Positions 26,600 to 34,866 are shown, counted from the stretch's first letter. The stretch is 64,000 bases of DNA from Sphingobium sp. CAP-1 (GCF_009720145.1 NZ_CP046252.1:1922001-1986000); one strand, 5' to 3'. The notes: generated by a model not told the origin, from the sequence alone. Made by a program: numbers and translations.

Positions 26600-27439
26600 A
26601 TGAGCCAAGACCTGATCGCCATTATCGACGCCGCCTGGGACGACCGCGCGAACGTCAACCTCCAGACCCAGGGCGATGTCCGCCAGGCGGTCGACACCGC
26701 GCTCGCCCTGCTCGACAAGGGCGAACTGCGCGTTGCCGAGCCGACGGCGGATGGCTGGCAGGTCAACCAGTGGGCGAAGAAGGCGGTGCTGCTGTCCTTC
26801 CGCCTGAACGACAACGCGCTGATCGACAATGGTCCGGGCGCGGGCCATTGGTGGGACAAGGTGCCGAGCAAGTTCGCCGGCTGGGACGAGGCCACTTTCC
26901 GCGCCGCCGGCTTCCGCGCCGTGCCGGGCAGCATCGCCCGCGCCGGATCGCACATCGCGAAGAACGCGATCCTGATGCCCAGCTTCGTCAATATCGGCGC
27001 ATTCGTCGATGAAGGCACGATGGTCGACGCCTGGGTGACGGTCGGTAGCTGCGCCCAGATCGGCAAGAATGTCCATCTGTCGGGCGGCGTCGGCATTGGC
27101 GGCGTGCTGGAACCGTTGCAGGCCGACCCGGTCATCATCGAGGATGACTGCTTCATCGGCGCCCGTTCCGAAGTGGTCGAAGGCGTCCGCATCGGCAAGG
27201 GATCGGTGCTGTCGATGGGCGTGTTCATCGGCCAGTCGACCAAGATCATCGACCGCAACACCGGCGAAATCTTCATGGGCGAAGTGCCGCCCTATTCGGT
27301 CGTGGTGTCCGGCTCGCTGCCCGGCAAGCCGCTGCCCGACGGCACGCCCGGCCCCAACCTCTATTGCGCCGTGATCGTCAAGCGCGTCGACGCGCAGACC
27401 CGGTCCAAGACCGGCATCAACGAACTGCTGCGCGACTGA
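26600..27439 (+). CDS. dapD: 2,3,4,5-tetrahydropyridine-2,6-dicarboxylate N-succinyltransferase
   Basis: 279 residues with a left-handed beta-helix hexapeptide region from residue ~105 to 230 (GSHIAKNAILMPSFVNIGAF, VDEGTMVDAWVTVGSCAQIG, VHLSGGVGIGGVLEP). The C-terminus reads NLYCAVIVKRVDAQTRSKTG, as in DapD. The enzyme succinylates tetrahydrodipicolinate in the lysine/diaminopimelate pathway. GGGGA precedes the ATG at good spacing. A stable hairpin with a GAAA loop follows the stop after nine bases. Confidence 0.97.
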   Translation: MSQDLIAIIDAAWDDRANVNLQTQGDVRQAVDTALALLDKGELRVAEPTADGWQVNQWAKKAVLLSFRLNDNALIDNGPGAGHWWDKVPSKFAGWDEATFRAAGFRAVPGSIARAGSHIAKNAILMPSFVNIGAFVDEGTMVDAWVTVGSCAQIGKNVHLSGGVGIGGVLEPLQADPVIIEDDCFIGARSEVVEGVRIGKGSVLSMGVFIGQSTKIIDRNTGEIFMGEVPPYSVVVSGSLPGKPLPDGTPGPNLYCAVIVKRVDAQTRSKTGINELLRD

Positions 27440-27447
27440 CAATTTCC

Positions 27448-27473
27448 GTCATCCCCGCGAAAGCGGGGATGAC
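27448..27473. repeat. short perfect hairpin with GAAA loop after dapD
   Basis: GTCATCCCCGC (27448-27458) pairs exactly with GCGGGGATGAC (27463-27473) around a GAAA tetraloop. It is one half-unit of the repeat seen between serC and serA (22774-22864). There is no T-tract, so it may act as an mRNA 3'-end stabiliser rather than a terminator. Confidence 0.75.
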
Positions 27474-27617
27474 AAGGAAAAGCCGCCGTCAATCGTGGGG
27501 CCATTGGGTGGGGCCATCGCTTCATTGCGCAACCCGTCTCCTATTTATCAGCTTTGTTGCAAGCGCCCCACGCGCTGACGCACGCTGAAATTCCGCCGCG
27601 ATAATCGCGCGGCATCC

Positions 27618-27645
27618 TCTCCGTTCAGGTCTGCACGAACGGAGA
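27618..27645 (+). promoter_or_regulatory. hairpin sequestering the ribosome binding site of the glycosyltransferase operon
   Basis: TCTCCGTTC (27618-27626) is exactly complementary to GAACGGAGA (27637-27645) with a 10-base loop. The right arm contains the Shine-Dalgarno CGGAGA, which ends six bases before the ATG at 27652. In the mRNA the ribosome site would be fully paired. This is consistent with translational control such as a thermometer or a protein/sRNA-opened switch; that function is inferred. Confidence 0.5.
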
Positions 27646-27651
27646 ATCATC

Positions 27652-28869
27652 ATGGGACGCCCCTGGCTCGTCCGCCGCGAAACCGAGCCGCAGCGGCTCT
27701 GCTTCTTCTTCAACGCCCAGATTCACCAGCTTTTCCACGCGCTCCCCGTCGCGATCGAATTGTCGCGCGATGCCGGCTTCACCATCGATGTCATGGCCGC
27801 CACCGACGATCATCTGGCGCTGGCGCGCGACATCGCGGCGGCGCGCGGCGCCGGGCCGATCCGTTTCCTGCGCTGCGGCGGCCGCTGGATCGACGCGCTG
27901 ACGCGCCTGACCGGCGGCGGCACCCCGCCCAAGCTGGCCGTGCTGCTCGCCGCCCGGCGCCAGCTTGGCCGCTATGACGCGATCGTCGTGCCGGAACGCA
28001 CGTCCTTGCTGCTCAGGCGGCTGGGCCTGTCGCAGACCCGCTTCATCCACACCTGCCATGGCGCGGGCGACCGGGCGGTGGGCTATGACCGGCGCATCGC
28101 GCAGTTCGATTTCGTACTGCTCGCGGGTGAAAAGCAGCGCCAGCGGATGCTGTCCGAAGGGCTGATCCGGGAAGGCCAGTACGCCATTGCCGGCTACAGC
28201 AAGTTCGACCTGACCCGCCCCTATGGCGACCGGCAGCGCCTCTTTCCGCAGGAGCGGCCGACCATCCTCTACAATCCGCATTTTTCGGCCAGCCTGTCCT
28301 CCTGGCCGACGATGGGCGAGTCGATCATCCGGCAATTCGCGCGGGATGATCGCTTCAACCTGATCGTCGCGCCACATATCCGCCTGTTCGACAATCGCCG
28401 CAAACGGGCGGCGATGGAGCGGCGGCTGGCCGAGCTTGCCCAATTACCGCATATCCATATCGACCTGGGCAGCCGGGCCAGCATCGACATGCGCTATGTT
28501 CATATGGCGTCGCTCTATCTGGGCGATGTCAGCAGCCAGATCTACGAATATCTCGCCCGGCCGCGCCCCTGCCTGTTCCTGAACGGCCATCGCGCCGACT
28601 GGCAGGAGGATCGCAGCTATGGCCACTGGCATTATGGGCCGGTGCTGGAATCCCCCGACGGCATCGCGAATGCGGCGGAACAGGCGATCGCCCGCCACGC
28701 CGCCTATGAAGCTGCCCAGCATCGCGGCATCGCCCATACATTTGATCAGGGCGCGGATCGCGCCAGCGTTCGTGCCGCCCGCGCCCTGGCCCATTATCTG
28801 GCGCGCAGCCGCCCCATGATGCGCGCGTCGTCCGAAGCCCTACCCTATCTGGAGCTGGCCAATGGCTGA
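27652..28869 (+). CDS. glycosyltransferase resembling CDP-glycerol glycerophosphotransferases
   Basis: 405 residues, soluble by composition. N-terminal FFFNAQIHQLFHALPVAIEL resembles a GT-B nucleotide-sugar transferase start. THCHGAGDR-like residues (FIHTCHGAGDRAVGYD), ILYNPHFSASLSSW and the late acidic loop YLGDVSSQIYEYL recall TagB/TagF-type CDP-glycerol:glycerophosphate transferases, where paired His residues and a DxSS segment bind substrate. It opens a three-gene cluster with a GT4 transferase (overlap of eight bases) and a sulfotransferase. Donor and acceptor are unknown; a surface glycan or glycolipid is likely. Confidence 0.75.
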   Translation: MGRPWLVRRETEPQRLCFFFNAQIHQLFHALPVAIELSRDAGFTIDVMAATDDHLALARDIAAARGAGPIRFLRCGGRWIDALTRLTGGGTPPKLAVLLAARRQLGRYDAIVVPERTSLLLRRLGLSQTRFIHTCHGAGDRAVGYDRRIAQFDFVLLAGEKQRQRMLSEGLIREGQYAIAGYSKFDLTRPYGDRQRLFPQERPTILYNPHFSASLSSWPTMGESIIRQFARDDRFNLIVAPHIRLFDNRRKRAAMERRLAELAQLPHIHIDLGSRASIDMRYVHMASLYLGDVSSQIYEYLARPRPCLFLNGHRADWQEDRSYGHWHYGPVLESPDGIANAAEQAIARHAAYEAAQHRGIAHTFDQGADRASVRAARALAHYLARSRPMMRASSEALPYLELANG

Positions 28870-30007
28870 GTCCCCTGCCCATATCTGGCTGGTCGCGCGG
28901 GTCCATGAACCGGACGAAGGCGGCGTCCAGACCTATGTCCGCGAAGTCGGCCGCGCCTATGCCGCACAGGGCCGCCGCGTCACCATCTTCGCCAAAAGCT
29001 CCGCCGGCCCGCGCCGGGTGCAGGATCGCGGGATCGACCTGATCGATGTCGGTCCGGCATCGATGCTGAACGTCTATTGGCGGCTGTTCCGGGCGATGCT
29101 GGGCGTCTGGTTTGGCGGCGATCGCCCCGGCCTGATCCACGCCTGCACCTGGCGCGCGGCGCTGCCAGCCCTGCTCTTTCCCCGGCCGCTGGTCGTCACC
29201 GTCCATGGCCGGGAGGTCGGGCGTCCGCGCGGCATGGCCTTGCGCCTGCTGCACCTGACGCTGCGCCGGGCGCGCCGGGTGATCGCGGTCAGCGATGTCA
29301 CGCGCACCCTGCTGCTGGCACGGCTGCCCGGCCTTGCCCCCCATGTCGTCACCGCGTGGAACGGGGTGCTGATGCCGGCCGAGCGGCCCGCCACCGCGTT
29401 CGCGCGCGGCGCGGGCGACGCGCAATTGCTCAGCGTCTGCCGTCTGGTCGCGCGCAAGAACATGGCCGCCGCCGTGCGCGCCGTTGGCGGCTGTATCCGC
29501 ATGGGCGGACGGTTGCGCCATGTCATCATCGGCCGCGGTGTCGATTCGGTGCGGGTGCGCGAAACGATCCGTCATTGCGGCGTCGACGGCGTGGTGACGA
29601 TGGCGGGCTATGTCACGGCCGAAAGGCTGGCCGACGCCTATGCCGGCGCGGACATATTCCTGCATCCCCAGATCGCGCTGGAAGATGGCGCGGAGATCGA
29701 GGGCTTTGGCCTGTCGATCGCCGACGCCATGGCGCAGGGGCTGGTATGCATCGTCGGGCAGGATGGCGGCCCGGCCGAACTGGTGCGCGATGGCGTGACC
29801 GGGCTGGTGGTCGATGGCCGATCGATCGACGCCATTGGCGCCGCGATCGACCTGCTGATCGCCGATCCGGCGCTGTGCCGCCGCATCGGCGCGCAGGCGC
29901 GCCAATGGGCGGCGGACAATCTTTCCTGGGACCGGCATTGCCGGCTCTGCCTGGGGGAGGATATCGCGCCCGGCGCAATGCGCGCGCCGCTGGCGGAGGC
30001 CGCCTGA
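28862..30007 (+). CDS. glycosyltransferase family 4 protein
   Basis: 381 residues with GT-B architecture. The glycine-rich acceptor-side loop is HEPDEGGVQTYVREVGRAYA at residues ~15-34. A mid-protein segment reads LSVCRLVARKNMAAAVRAVG, and the C-terminal nucleotide-sugar site is IEGFGLSIADAMAQGLVCIVG with a downstream acidic residue (GGPAELV), the GT4 EX7E-like arrangement. It likely transfers a hexose from an NDP-sugar in the cytoplasm. The start overlaps the previous gene by eight bases with GGAG upstream, and the stop overlaps the next ATG by one base. Confidence 0.9.
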   Translation: MAESPAHIWLVARVHEPDEGGVQTYVREVGRAYAAQGRRVTIFAKSSAGPRRVQDRGIDLIDVGPASMLNVYWRLFRAMLGVWFGGDRPGLIHACTWRAALPALLFPRPLVVTVHGREVGRPRGMALRLLHLTLRRARRVIAVSDVTRTLLLARLPGLAPHVVTAWNGVLMPAERPATAFARGAGDAQLLSVCRLVARKNMAAAVRAVGGCIRMGGRLRHVIIGRGVDSVRVRETIRHCGVDGVVTMAGYVTAERLADAYAGADIFLHPQIALEDGAEIEGFGLSIADAMAQGLVCIVGQDGGPAELVRDGVTGLVVDGRSIDAIGAAIDLLIADPALCRRIGAQARQWAADNLSWDRHCRLCLGEDIAPGAMRAPLAEAA

Positions 30008-30999
30008 TGGGAGCGATCGTCCATATCGGCTATCACAAGACCGGCACGACCTGGTTTCAGGACAGTTTCTATCCCGCCGTGCGCAACCGCCGCTATCTGC
30101 CCCGCGCGACCGCCCGCGCCGCCTTCCTCGACGCCGGCGCGCTGCATTTCGATCCGGTCAAGGCGCGGCGGATCATCGGCGACGCACCCGGAAATACGAT
30201 ATTGTGCGAGGAAAATCTGAGCGGCGGACTGCATAATGGCGGTCTGGCGGGCAATTTGTCGAAGGATGTGGCCGACCGCATCCGCCGCACCCTGCCCGAC
30301 GCCGATATCGTCATCTTCGTGCGCGATCCGCTGTCGGCCATCGCTTCGGCCTGGCTGCAATATGTGAAGGGCGGCGGCACATTCGGCCTGCACCGCTATC
30401 TGTTCGGCCGCGAGTCGCTCAGCCCCGTCGCGCCCGAACGCGACGAAGCGCCCGGCTTCCGGCTCGACCATTTCGACGCGATCGCGCTGATCGACCATTA
30501 TGACGCGCTGTTCGGGCGCGATCGGGTCCATGTCTTTCGCTATGAGGATTTTCGCGCCGATCCGCACGGTTTCGCCACCGCCTATGCCGCGCGCTTCGGG
30601 CTGGAGGTCGATCTCGCCCGGATCGACTGGGGCACGCGCAACCCGTCGCTCAGCCGGCCGCTGCTGTGGCTGGCGCGCGCGATGAACCTGTTCACCCGTC
30701 GCGCGGTGGCGGACAAGAGCTGGCTGATCCACATCCCCGGCTGCTATGGCCTCAGTCGCCGGCTGCTGCGCGCCGCCAACGGATCGGGCCGGTTCGGCCG
30801 GCCGCTCAAGACCCAGGACATCATCCCCGCCGTCCTTGCCGACCGGCTGCGCGCCCATTTCGCGCCCGGCGCACCGCGGCTGGCGCGACGGTTGCACCAG
30901 CAGGAAGAAACGCAGCAGGATGGCGGGACGGTTTTGTCCTGGCGGCAGCGTCCTCAACCCTATGCCGACCCAAAACAGTCGCCTTCTTATCGTCGATAA
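30007..30999 (+). CDS. P-loop sulfotransferase family protein
   Basis: 330 residues from the ATG at 30007. The PAPS 5'-phosphosulfate loop is HIGYHKTGTTWFQ (residues ~6-18) and the 3'-phosphate motif is IVIFVRDPLSAIASAW, both typical of cytosolic-type sulfotransferases. The middle contains YEDFRADP, a common substrate-side segment. It follows two glycosyltransferases in overlapping frames, so it probably sulfates their glycan or glycolipid product. The C-terminal 38 bases overlap the start of the response regulator gene. No PAPS-synthesis gene is in the window. Confidence 0.82.
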   Translation: MGAIVHIGYHKTGTTWFQDSFYPAVRNRRYLPRATARAAFLDAGALHFDPVKARRIIGDAPGNTILCEENLSGGLHNGGLAGNLSKDVADRIRRTLPDADIVIFVRDPLSAIASAWLQYVKGGGTFGLHRYLFGRESLSPVAPERDEAPGFRLDHFDAIALIDHYDALFGRDRVHVFRYEDFRADPHGFATAYAARFGLEVDLARIDWGTRNPSLSRPLLWLARAMNLFTRRAVADKSWLIHIPGCYGLSRRLLRAANGSGRFGRPLKTQDIIPAVLADRLRAHFAPGAPRLARRLHQQEETQQDGGTVLSWRQRPQPYADPKQSPSYRR

Positions 31000-31681
31000 G
31001 GACACCGCCATGCTGGCCCATCTGGCCGGCCATTTCACCCCCTATGGCTTCGATGTGGACGCCGCGCCGAGCGCACCGCTGATGCGCGAGCATCTGGCGC
31101 GGGAACATTATGCGCTGGTGGTGCTGGATATGCTGACGGCGCCGGAGGAAGGATCGGGACTGCTGCGCGAACTGGCGATCGAGCGCCGCCTGCCGGTGAT
31201 CGTCCATAGCGCCGCCTGCGACGAGGCGGAACGGATCGCCGTGCTGGAAATGGGCGCCGAGGATTGTGTGAGCAAGCCCGCCAACCCGCGCGAACTGCTG
31301 GCCCGCATCCGCGCCGCGCTGCGTGGACGGACCGGCCCCGCGCCGCGCAACGGCGCTTCCGTCCGCGCTTTCGCCCTGTTCGAAGGGTGGCGCATGGACC
31401 TTACCACCGGCCAGCTATTCAACCCGGTCGGCGCACCGGTCGCGCTGTCCGACGGCGAATTTCAGTTGCTGCGCGTGTTCGTCCAGCATCCGCGCGAAGT
31501 GCTGGACCGCACCCGCCTGCTCGATCAGGTCTATGGATCGACCAGCGACCATTTCGACCGGTCGATCGACGTGCAACTCTGTCGCCTGCGCCGCAAGCTG
31601 TCGGCCAGCGGGCTGAAAGGCCCGGTCATCCGCACCATCCGCAACGAAGGCTATATGTTCGTCCACACCGTCACCAACTGA
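30962..31681 (+). CDS. OmpR/PhoB-type response regulator, orphan
   Basis: 239 residues from the ATG at 30962. Receiver domain residues ~7-120: acidic pocket VDKD, phosphoacceptor Asp56 in ALVVLDML, and Lys in SKPANP. A winged-helix DNA-binding domain follows (FQLLRVFVQHPREVLDRTRLLDQVYG and IDVQLCRLRRKLSASG). No histidine kinase is adjacent, so the cognate kinase is elsewhere. It overlaps the end of the sulfotransferase gene by 38 bases, which implies co-expression with the glycosylation cluster. It may control that cluster or respond to envelope state; that is inference. Confidence 0.88.
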   Translation: MPTQNSRLLIVDKDTAMLAHLAGHFTPYGFDVDAAPSAPLMREHLAREHYALVVLDMLTAPEEGSGLLRELAIERRLPVIVHSAACDEAERIAVLEMGAEDCVSKPANPRELLARIRAALRGRTGPAPRNGASVRAFALFEGWRMDLTTGQLFNPVGAPVALSDGEFQLLRVFVQHPREVLDRTRLLDQVYGSTSDHFDRSIDVQLCRLRRKLSASGLKGPVIRTIRNEGYMFVHTVTN

Positions 31682-31685
31682 CGCC

Positions 31686-32675
31686 TTACTCCAATGCCAG
31701 CAGGGCGAAGGTGGCGAGCCAATGTTCGCCCATATAGTCACCCGCGACATGGGGCAGGCTGGCGTCGATATGGATGCGCGCCGCCGCCTGCGCCTGCGCG
31801 CTGACCGGATCGTCCGATCCCAGCGCGGCGGCGATGCCGCGCCAGCACCAGGCGCGGCTGAGGTTCAGCCCGTCGAGATGCGCGATCTTGCCGTCGCTGC
31901 GGTCGGACACGATCGCGGGGGTGAAGAGGGTCGCCGGCTCCCCCTGCGCCAGATCGGGCAGGAAGGCGTGGAACCAGATGGCGAAGTCGGCGGCGGGCAG
32001 AGTGCGGCTCATCAGCAGCGCTTCGGTCAGCGCGGAGGACAGGAATTCGTCGCCGCCCGGCTCCCACGCCTGACAGCCCTTGTCCTGTCCGAACCAGCCG
32101 ATCGCCCGATCGCGGATCAGCGCCGCCAGCGCCGGATCGCGCGTTTCCGCCCAGCCCAGCGCCAGCGTCAGCGCGAAGGCGATGTTGAAATGGGTGCCGA
32201 CCCGCAGCGGATAGGTGAGCCTGGGCAGGAAGGCATGGAAGCGGGCGGCGAAGGCATGGGCAAGCGGCGCGACCGCATCGGCCCAAGGCGCGTCATGCCA
32301 TGCCAGTTCCCGATGCAGCGCCAGCAGCCAGGCCCAGCCATAGGGCCGTTCGAACCCGGCGCTGAGCGGCCGGTTCAGATAGGCCAGTTCGCCCGCCACC
32401 TTGTCCGGGGTCAGCATCGCGCCGGCGCGTCGGCGAATCTCCGGCGCGGCCCCGATATCGGGATAAAGGCGCATCAACCGCATCACCTGCCACCAGCCAT
32501 GGACGCAGCTATGCCAGTCGAAACTGCCGTGGAAGATCGGGTGATGTTCGGCCGGTTCGCGCGCATCCTGCGGCCCGGCCCAGACCAGATCCATCTTATA
32601 GGGATAGCGCCGCCCCAGATGCGACAAAGTGAGCGCCGCGAAACGGCCGGCAATGTCCTGAGTCAGAAGCGTCAT
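31686..32675 (-). CDS. DUF2891 domain protein
   Basis: 329 residues from the ATG at 32675, overlapping the DUF979 gene as ATGA. The protein is rich in Trp and His: SFDWHSCVHGWWQVMRL, then PYGWAWLLALHREL, HFNIAFAL, GWFGQDKGCQAWEPGGDEFLSSALTEALLM, and SRAWCWRGIAAALG near the end. The helical repeats resemble an (alpha/alpha) toroid as in some glycoside hydrolases or lyases, but no catalytic role is established. No signal peptide is visible, so it acts in the cytoplasm. Its placement after a permease pair suggests it processes the transported compound. Confidence 0.85.
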   Translation of the reverse strand: MTLLTQDIAGRFAALTLSHLGRRYPYKMDLVWAGPQDAREPAEHHPIFHGSFDWHSCVHGWWQVMRLMRLYPDIGAAPEIRRRAGAMLTPDKVAGELAYLNRPLSAGFERPYGWAWLLALHRELAWHDAPWADAVAPLAHAFAARFHAFLPRLTYPLRVGTHFNIAFALTLALGWAETRDPALAALIRDRAIGWFGQDKGCQAWEPGGDEFLSSALTEALLMSRTLPAADFAIWFHAFLPDLAQGEPATLFTPAIVSDRSDGKIAHLDGLNLSRAWCWRGIAAALGSDDPVSAQAQAAARIHIDASLPHVAGDYMGEHWLATFALLALE

Positions 32676-33595
32676 GGGAAGGCCAGCCAGTAGATGAGGA
32701 GGATGTTGACGATCAGCAGCGGGACGGCGGTGGCGACCTGCGCCTTGATGACGCCATGCCTGTCTTTGAGTTCCAGCAGGGCGGCAGGGACGAGGTTGAA
32801 ATTGGCGGCCATCGGCGTCATCAGCGTGCCGCAGAAGCCCGCCAGCATCCCGATCGCGCAGACGATCGCCGGATCGCCATGATAGGTACGGATCAGCAGC
32901 GGAATGCCGATCGCGGCGGTCATCACCGGGAAGGCGGCGAAGGCATTGCCCATGATGATCGTGAACAGCGCCATGCCAAGGCCATAGGCGATCACCGCGC
33001 CCAGTAGGCTGCCCTGCGGGATCGCCTGTTGCACGAGGCCGCCCACCACGTCGCCGACCCCGGCGAGCGCGAACACCGCGCCCAGACTGGCCAGCATCTG
33101 CGGCAGGATCGCCGCCCAGCCGACGCAATCCATCAGCCGTCGCCCCTGCGCCAGCGGCACCACCGGCCCGGCGCGCAGCCACAGGCAGCCGACCGTCATC
33201 GCGACAGCCACACCCAGCGCCAGCGCGATCAGCGTCGCCTGTTTCGCGTCGAACCAGTCGGGCGCCTGCTTGAACAACAGCGTGCCGACCAGGGCCGTCG
33301 CCGGGATGATGAGCGCGACGACGAACAGCCGGTTGCCGAAACGATCGGCGCGCGCCTGCCGGACTTCGGGCGCCACCGCGCCCTCGCCCCGGCTCAATCG
33401 CCCGACCGACCCCAGAGCGACCAGCCCCAGCACAAGGACGCCGTTGCCCAGGTCGCTCAGTCGGTCGCCCGCCCACATCGACAGCGCCAGCAGCGCCCAG
33501 AAGGCGGCATTGAGCGGCCGTTCCCGCGCGCCCAGCAGCGCATAGGCGGCGAAGATCGCCCCGGCCAGCGCATAGACCCAGTGCAGCGTGATCAT
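32672..33595 (-). CDS. DUF979 membrane permease subunit
   Basis: 307 residues from the ATG at 33595, chosen because it forms an ATGA overlap with the ancestral stop of the frameshifted DUF969 gene; an ATG at 33622 is an alternative. About eight to ten hydrophobic segments are present. Conserved-looking stretches include SLGAVFALAGVGDVVGGLV, GLGMALFTIIMGNAFAAFPVMTAAIG and GTLMTPMAANFNLVPAALLEL. DUF969 and DUF979 proteins are thought to form a two-part transporter of the IT superfamily; the substrate is unknown. It overlaps DUF2891 by four bases. Confidence 0.88.
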   Translation of the reverse strand: MITLHWVYALAGAIFAAYALLGARERPLNAAFWALLALSMWAGDRLSDLGNGVLVLGLVALGSVGRLSRGEGAVAPEVRQARADRFGNRLFVVALIIPATALVGTLLFKQAPDWFDAKQATLIALALGVAVAMTVGCLWLRAGPVVPLAQGRRLMDCVGWAAILPQMLASLGAVFALAGVGDVVGGLVQQAIPQGSLLGAVIAYGLGMALFTIIMGNAFAAFPVMTAAIGIPLLIRTYHGDPAIVCAIGMLAGFCGTLMTPMAANFNLVPAALLELKDRHGVIKAQVATAVPLLIVNILLIYWLAFP

Positions 33596-34244
33596 CGCCG
33601 CAACCGCCGGTCCAGTAGCCATAGGCGGAAACCATGGATCAGGAAGGCCGCGATCGCGGTGGGAATCGCCCAGATCGACAATTGGAGCGGCTCCAGACTG
33701 ATGCCATATTGCTCCAGCAGCCCTTGATCAGCAGGATCGAGCCGATGGCGAGGAAGATGTCCTCGCCGAAGAACAGCCCGACATTGTCAGTTGCCGCCGC
33801 CATCGCTTTTATCGCCTCCCGATCGGCGTCGGTCAGCGTCCCGGCCTGCGTCTCCGCCGCCGCCTCCGCGATCGGCGCGACCAGCGGGCGCACCGTCTGC
33901 GGATGGCCCGCCACCGATGTCAGTCCGACGGCGGACAGCGCCTGCCGCAACAACAGATAGAAGGTCAGGAAGCGGCCGACGGTCGCGCCGCGCAGCGTCG
34001 CGATCAGCCCGCGCGCCCGCTCCTGCAAGCCATAAGCCTCCAGCAGGCCGACGACGGGCAGCACGATCCAGATGATCGAGACATAGCGCGCCTCGTTGAA
34101 CGCCTTGCCCAGCGCGGCGAGGATCGCCAGCGGATCGAGGCCCGCCGCAAGGCCCGTGACGATCGCCGAGGCGAGGATCACGAGCAGGGGATGAAAGCGC
34201 AGCAGGAAGCCGGCGACGATGATGGCGATGCCCAGCAGCACCAT
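33592..34244 (-). pseudogene. DUF969 membrane permease subunit, frameshifted near the 3' end
   Basis: The intact part (residues 1-~174, MVLLGIAIIVAGFLLRFHPL to AIGSILLIKG) has four to five membrane segments of a DUF969 permease. At 33721-33723, in a GGG run, one base appears missing. The current frame continues as CWSNMASVWS and stops at 33639. Restoring one base gives LLEQYGISLEPLQLSIWAIP and a further membrane helix, ending in TGA at 33592-33594, exactly overlapping the DUF979 start. The restored protein is 217 residues. It is either a recent inactivation or a sequencing error. The gene starts five bases before the LOV regulator's stop region (4-base gap). Confidence 0.85.
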
Positions 34245-34248
34245 CGCG

Positions 34249-34818
34249 TTACAGCCCCGCCTCGATCGCCAGCCGGATCGCCTCCGCCGCGGTGCGCACT
34301 TCCAGCGCGCGCAGCATGGCGGCGCGGTGCATCTTCACCGTGCGTTCGGTCAGGCCCAGATCATAGGCGATCTGCTTGTTCAGCCGCCCTTCGGTCATGG
34401 CGATCAGCACGGTGCGCTGCCGGTCGGTCAGCGCCGCGATCCGGCCCCGCGCATCATCGCCCCGCCCCGCTTCGACCGCCATCTGCGATCCCAGGAAAAA
34501 GGCGAGCGACCCGTCCGGGTCGAAGATCGGCGCGATCATCACCGCATTGCGAAAAGGCGTGCCGTCCTTGCGATAATTGCGCAGTTCGACCAGCGTCGGC
34601 CGCTGCGCGCACAGGGCGGCGCGGATCGTCCCGGTCGCCGCGCAGTCGGGATCGCCGCCGGCCAGAAAGCGGCAATTGCGCCCGATAATGTCCGCGCGGT
34701 CATAGCCGGTCAACGCGACGAAGGCGTCGTTACACTCCACGATCGGATTGTCGGGCAGGCGCGGATTGGTGATGACCGCCGCCACGGCGCTTCCGGCGAT
34801 CATTTCGGACAGGGACAT
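34249..34818 (-). CDS. LOV-HTH blue-light-responsive transcriptional regulator (EL222-like)
   Basis: 189 residues from the ATG at 34818. An N-terminal LOV-type PAS domain carries the flavin-adduct motif GRNCRFLAGG, with the photoactive Cys at residue 49 (codon 34672-34674). NYRKDGTPFRNAVMIAPIFD and FFLGSQ follow, closely matching the EL222 LOV core. A LuxR-type HTH (LTDRQRTVLIAMTEGRLNKQ, GLTERTVKMHRAAMLRAL) fills residues ~128-188. In EL222, light frees the HTH from the LOV domain, allowing dimerisation and DNA binding. It lies four bases upstream of the DUF969 gene in the same direction and behind the nitroreductase terminator. Confidence 0.92.
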   Translation of the reverse strand: MSLSEMIAGSAVAAVITNPRLPDNPIVECNDAFVALTGYDRADIIGRNCRFLAGGDPDCAATGTIRAALCAQRPTLVELRNYRKDGTPFRNAVMIAPIFDPDGSLAFFLGSQMAVEAGRGDDARGRIAALTDRQRTVLIAMTEGRLNKQIAYDLGLTERTVKMHRAAMLRALEVRTAAEAIRLAIEAGL

Positions 34819-34831
34819 GGGACAGACACCA

Positions 34832-34866
34832 CAGACAGAAAAGGGCGCCACGGCTGCGGCGCCCTT
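34832..34866 (-). terminator. Rho-independent terminator after the nitroreductase gene
   Basis: On the minus strand AAGGGCGCC (34866-34858) pairs perfectly with GGCGCCCTT (34849-34841) around an 8-base loop and runs into TTTTCTGTCTGT. It lies 14-48 bases upstream of the LOV regulator start at 34818. The regulator therefore needs its own promoter overlapping this hairpin, or transcriptional read-through. Confidence 0.75.

Noticed and set aside
27652..31681. genomic island or prophage
   Set aside because: No integrase, attachment repeats, tRNA or phage genes, and base composition stays like that of the neighbours.
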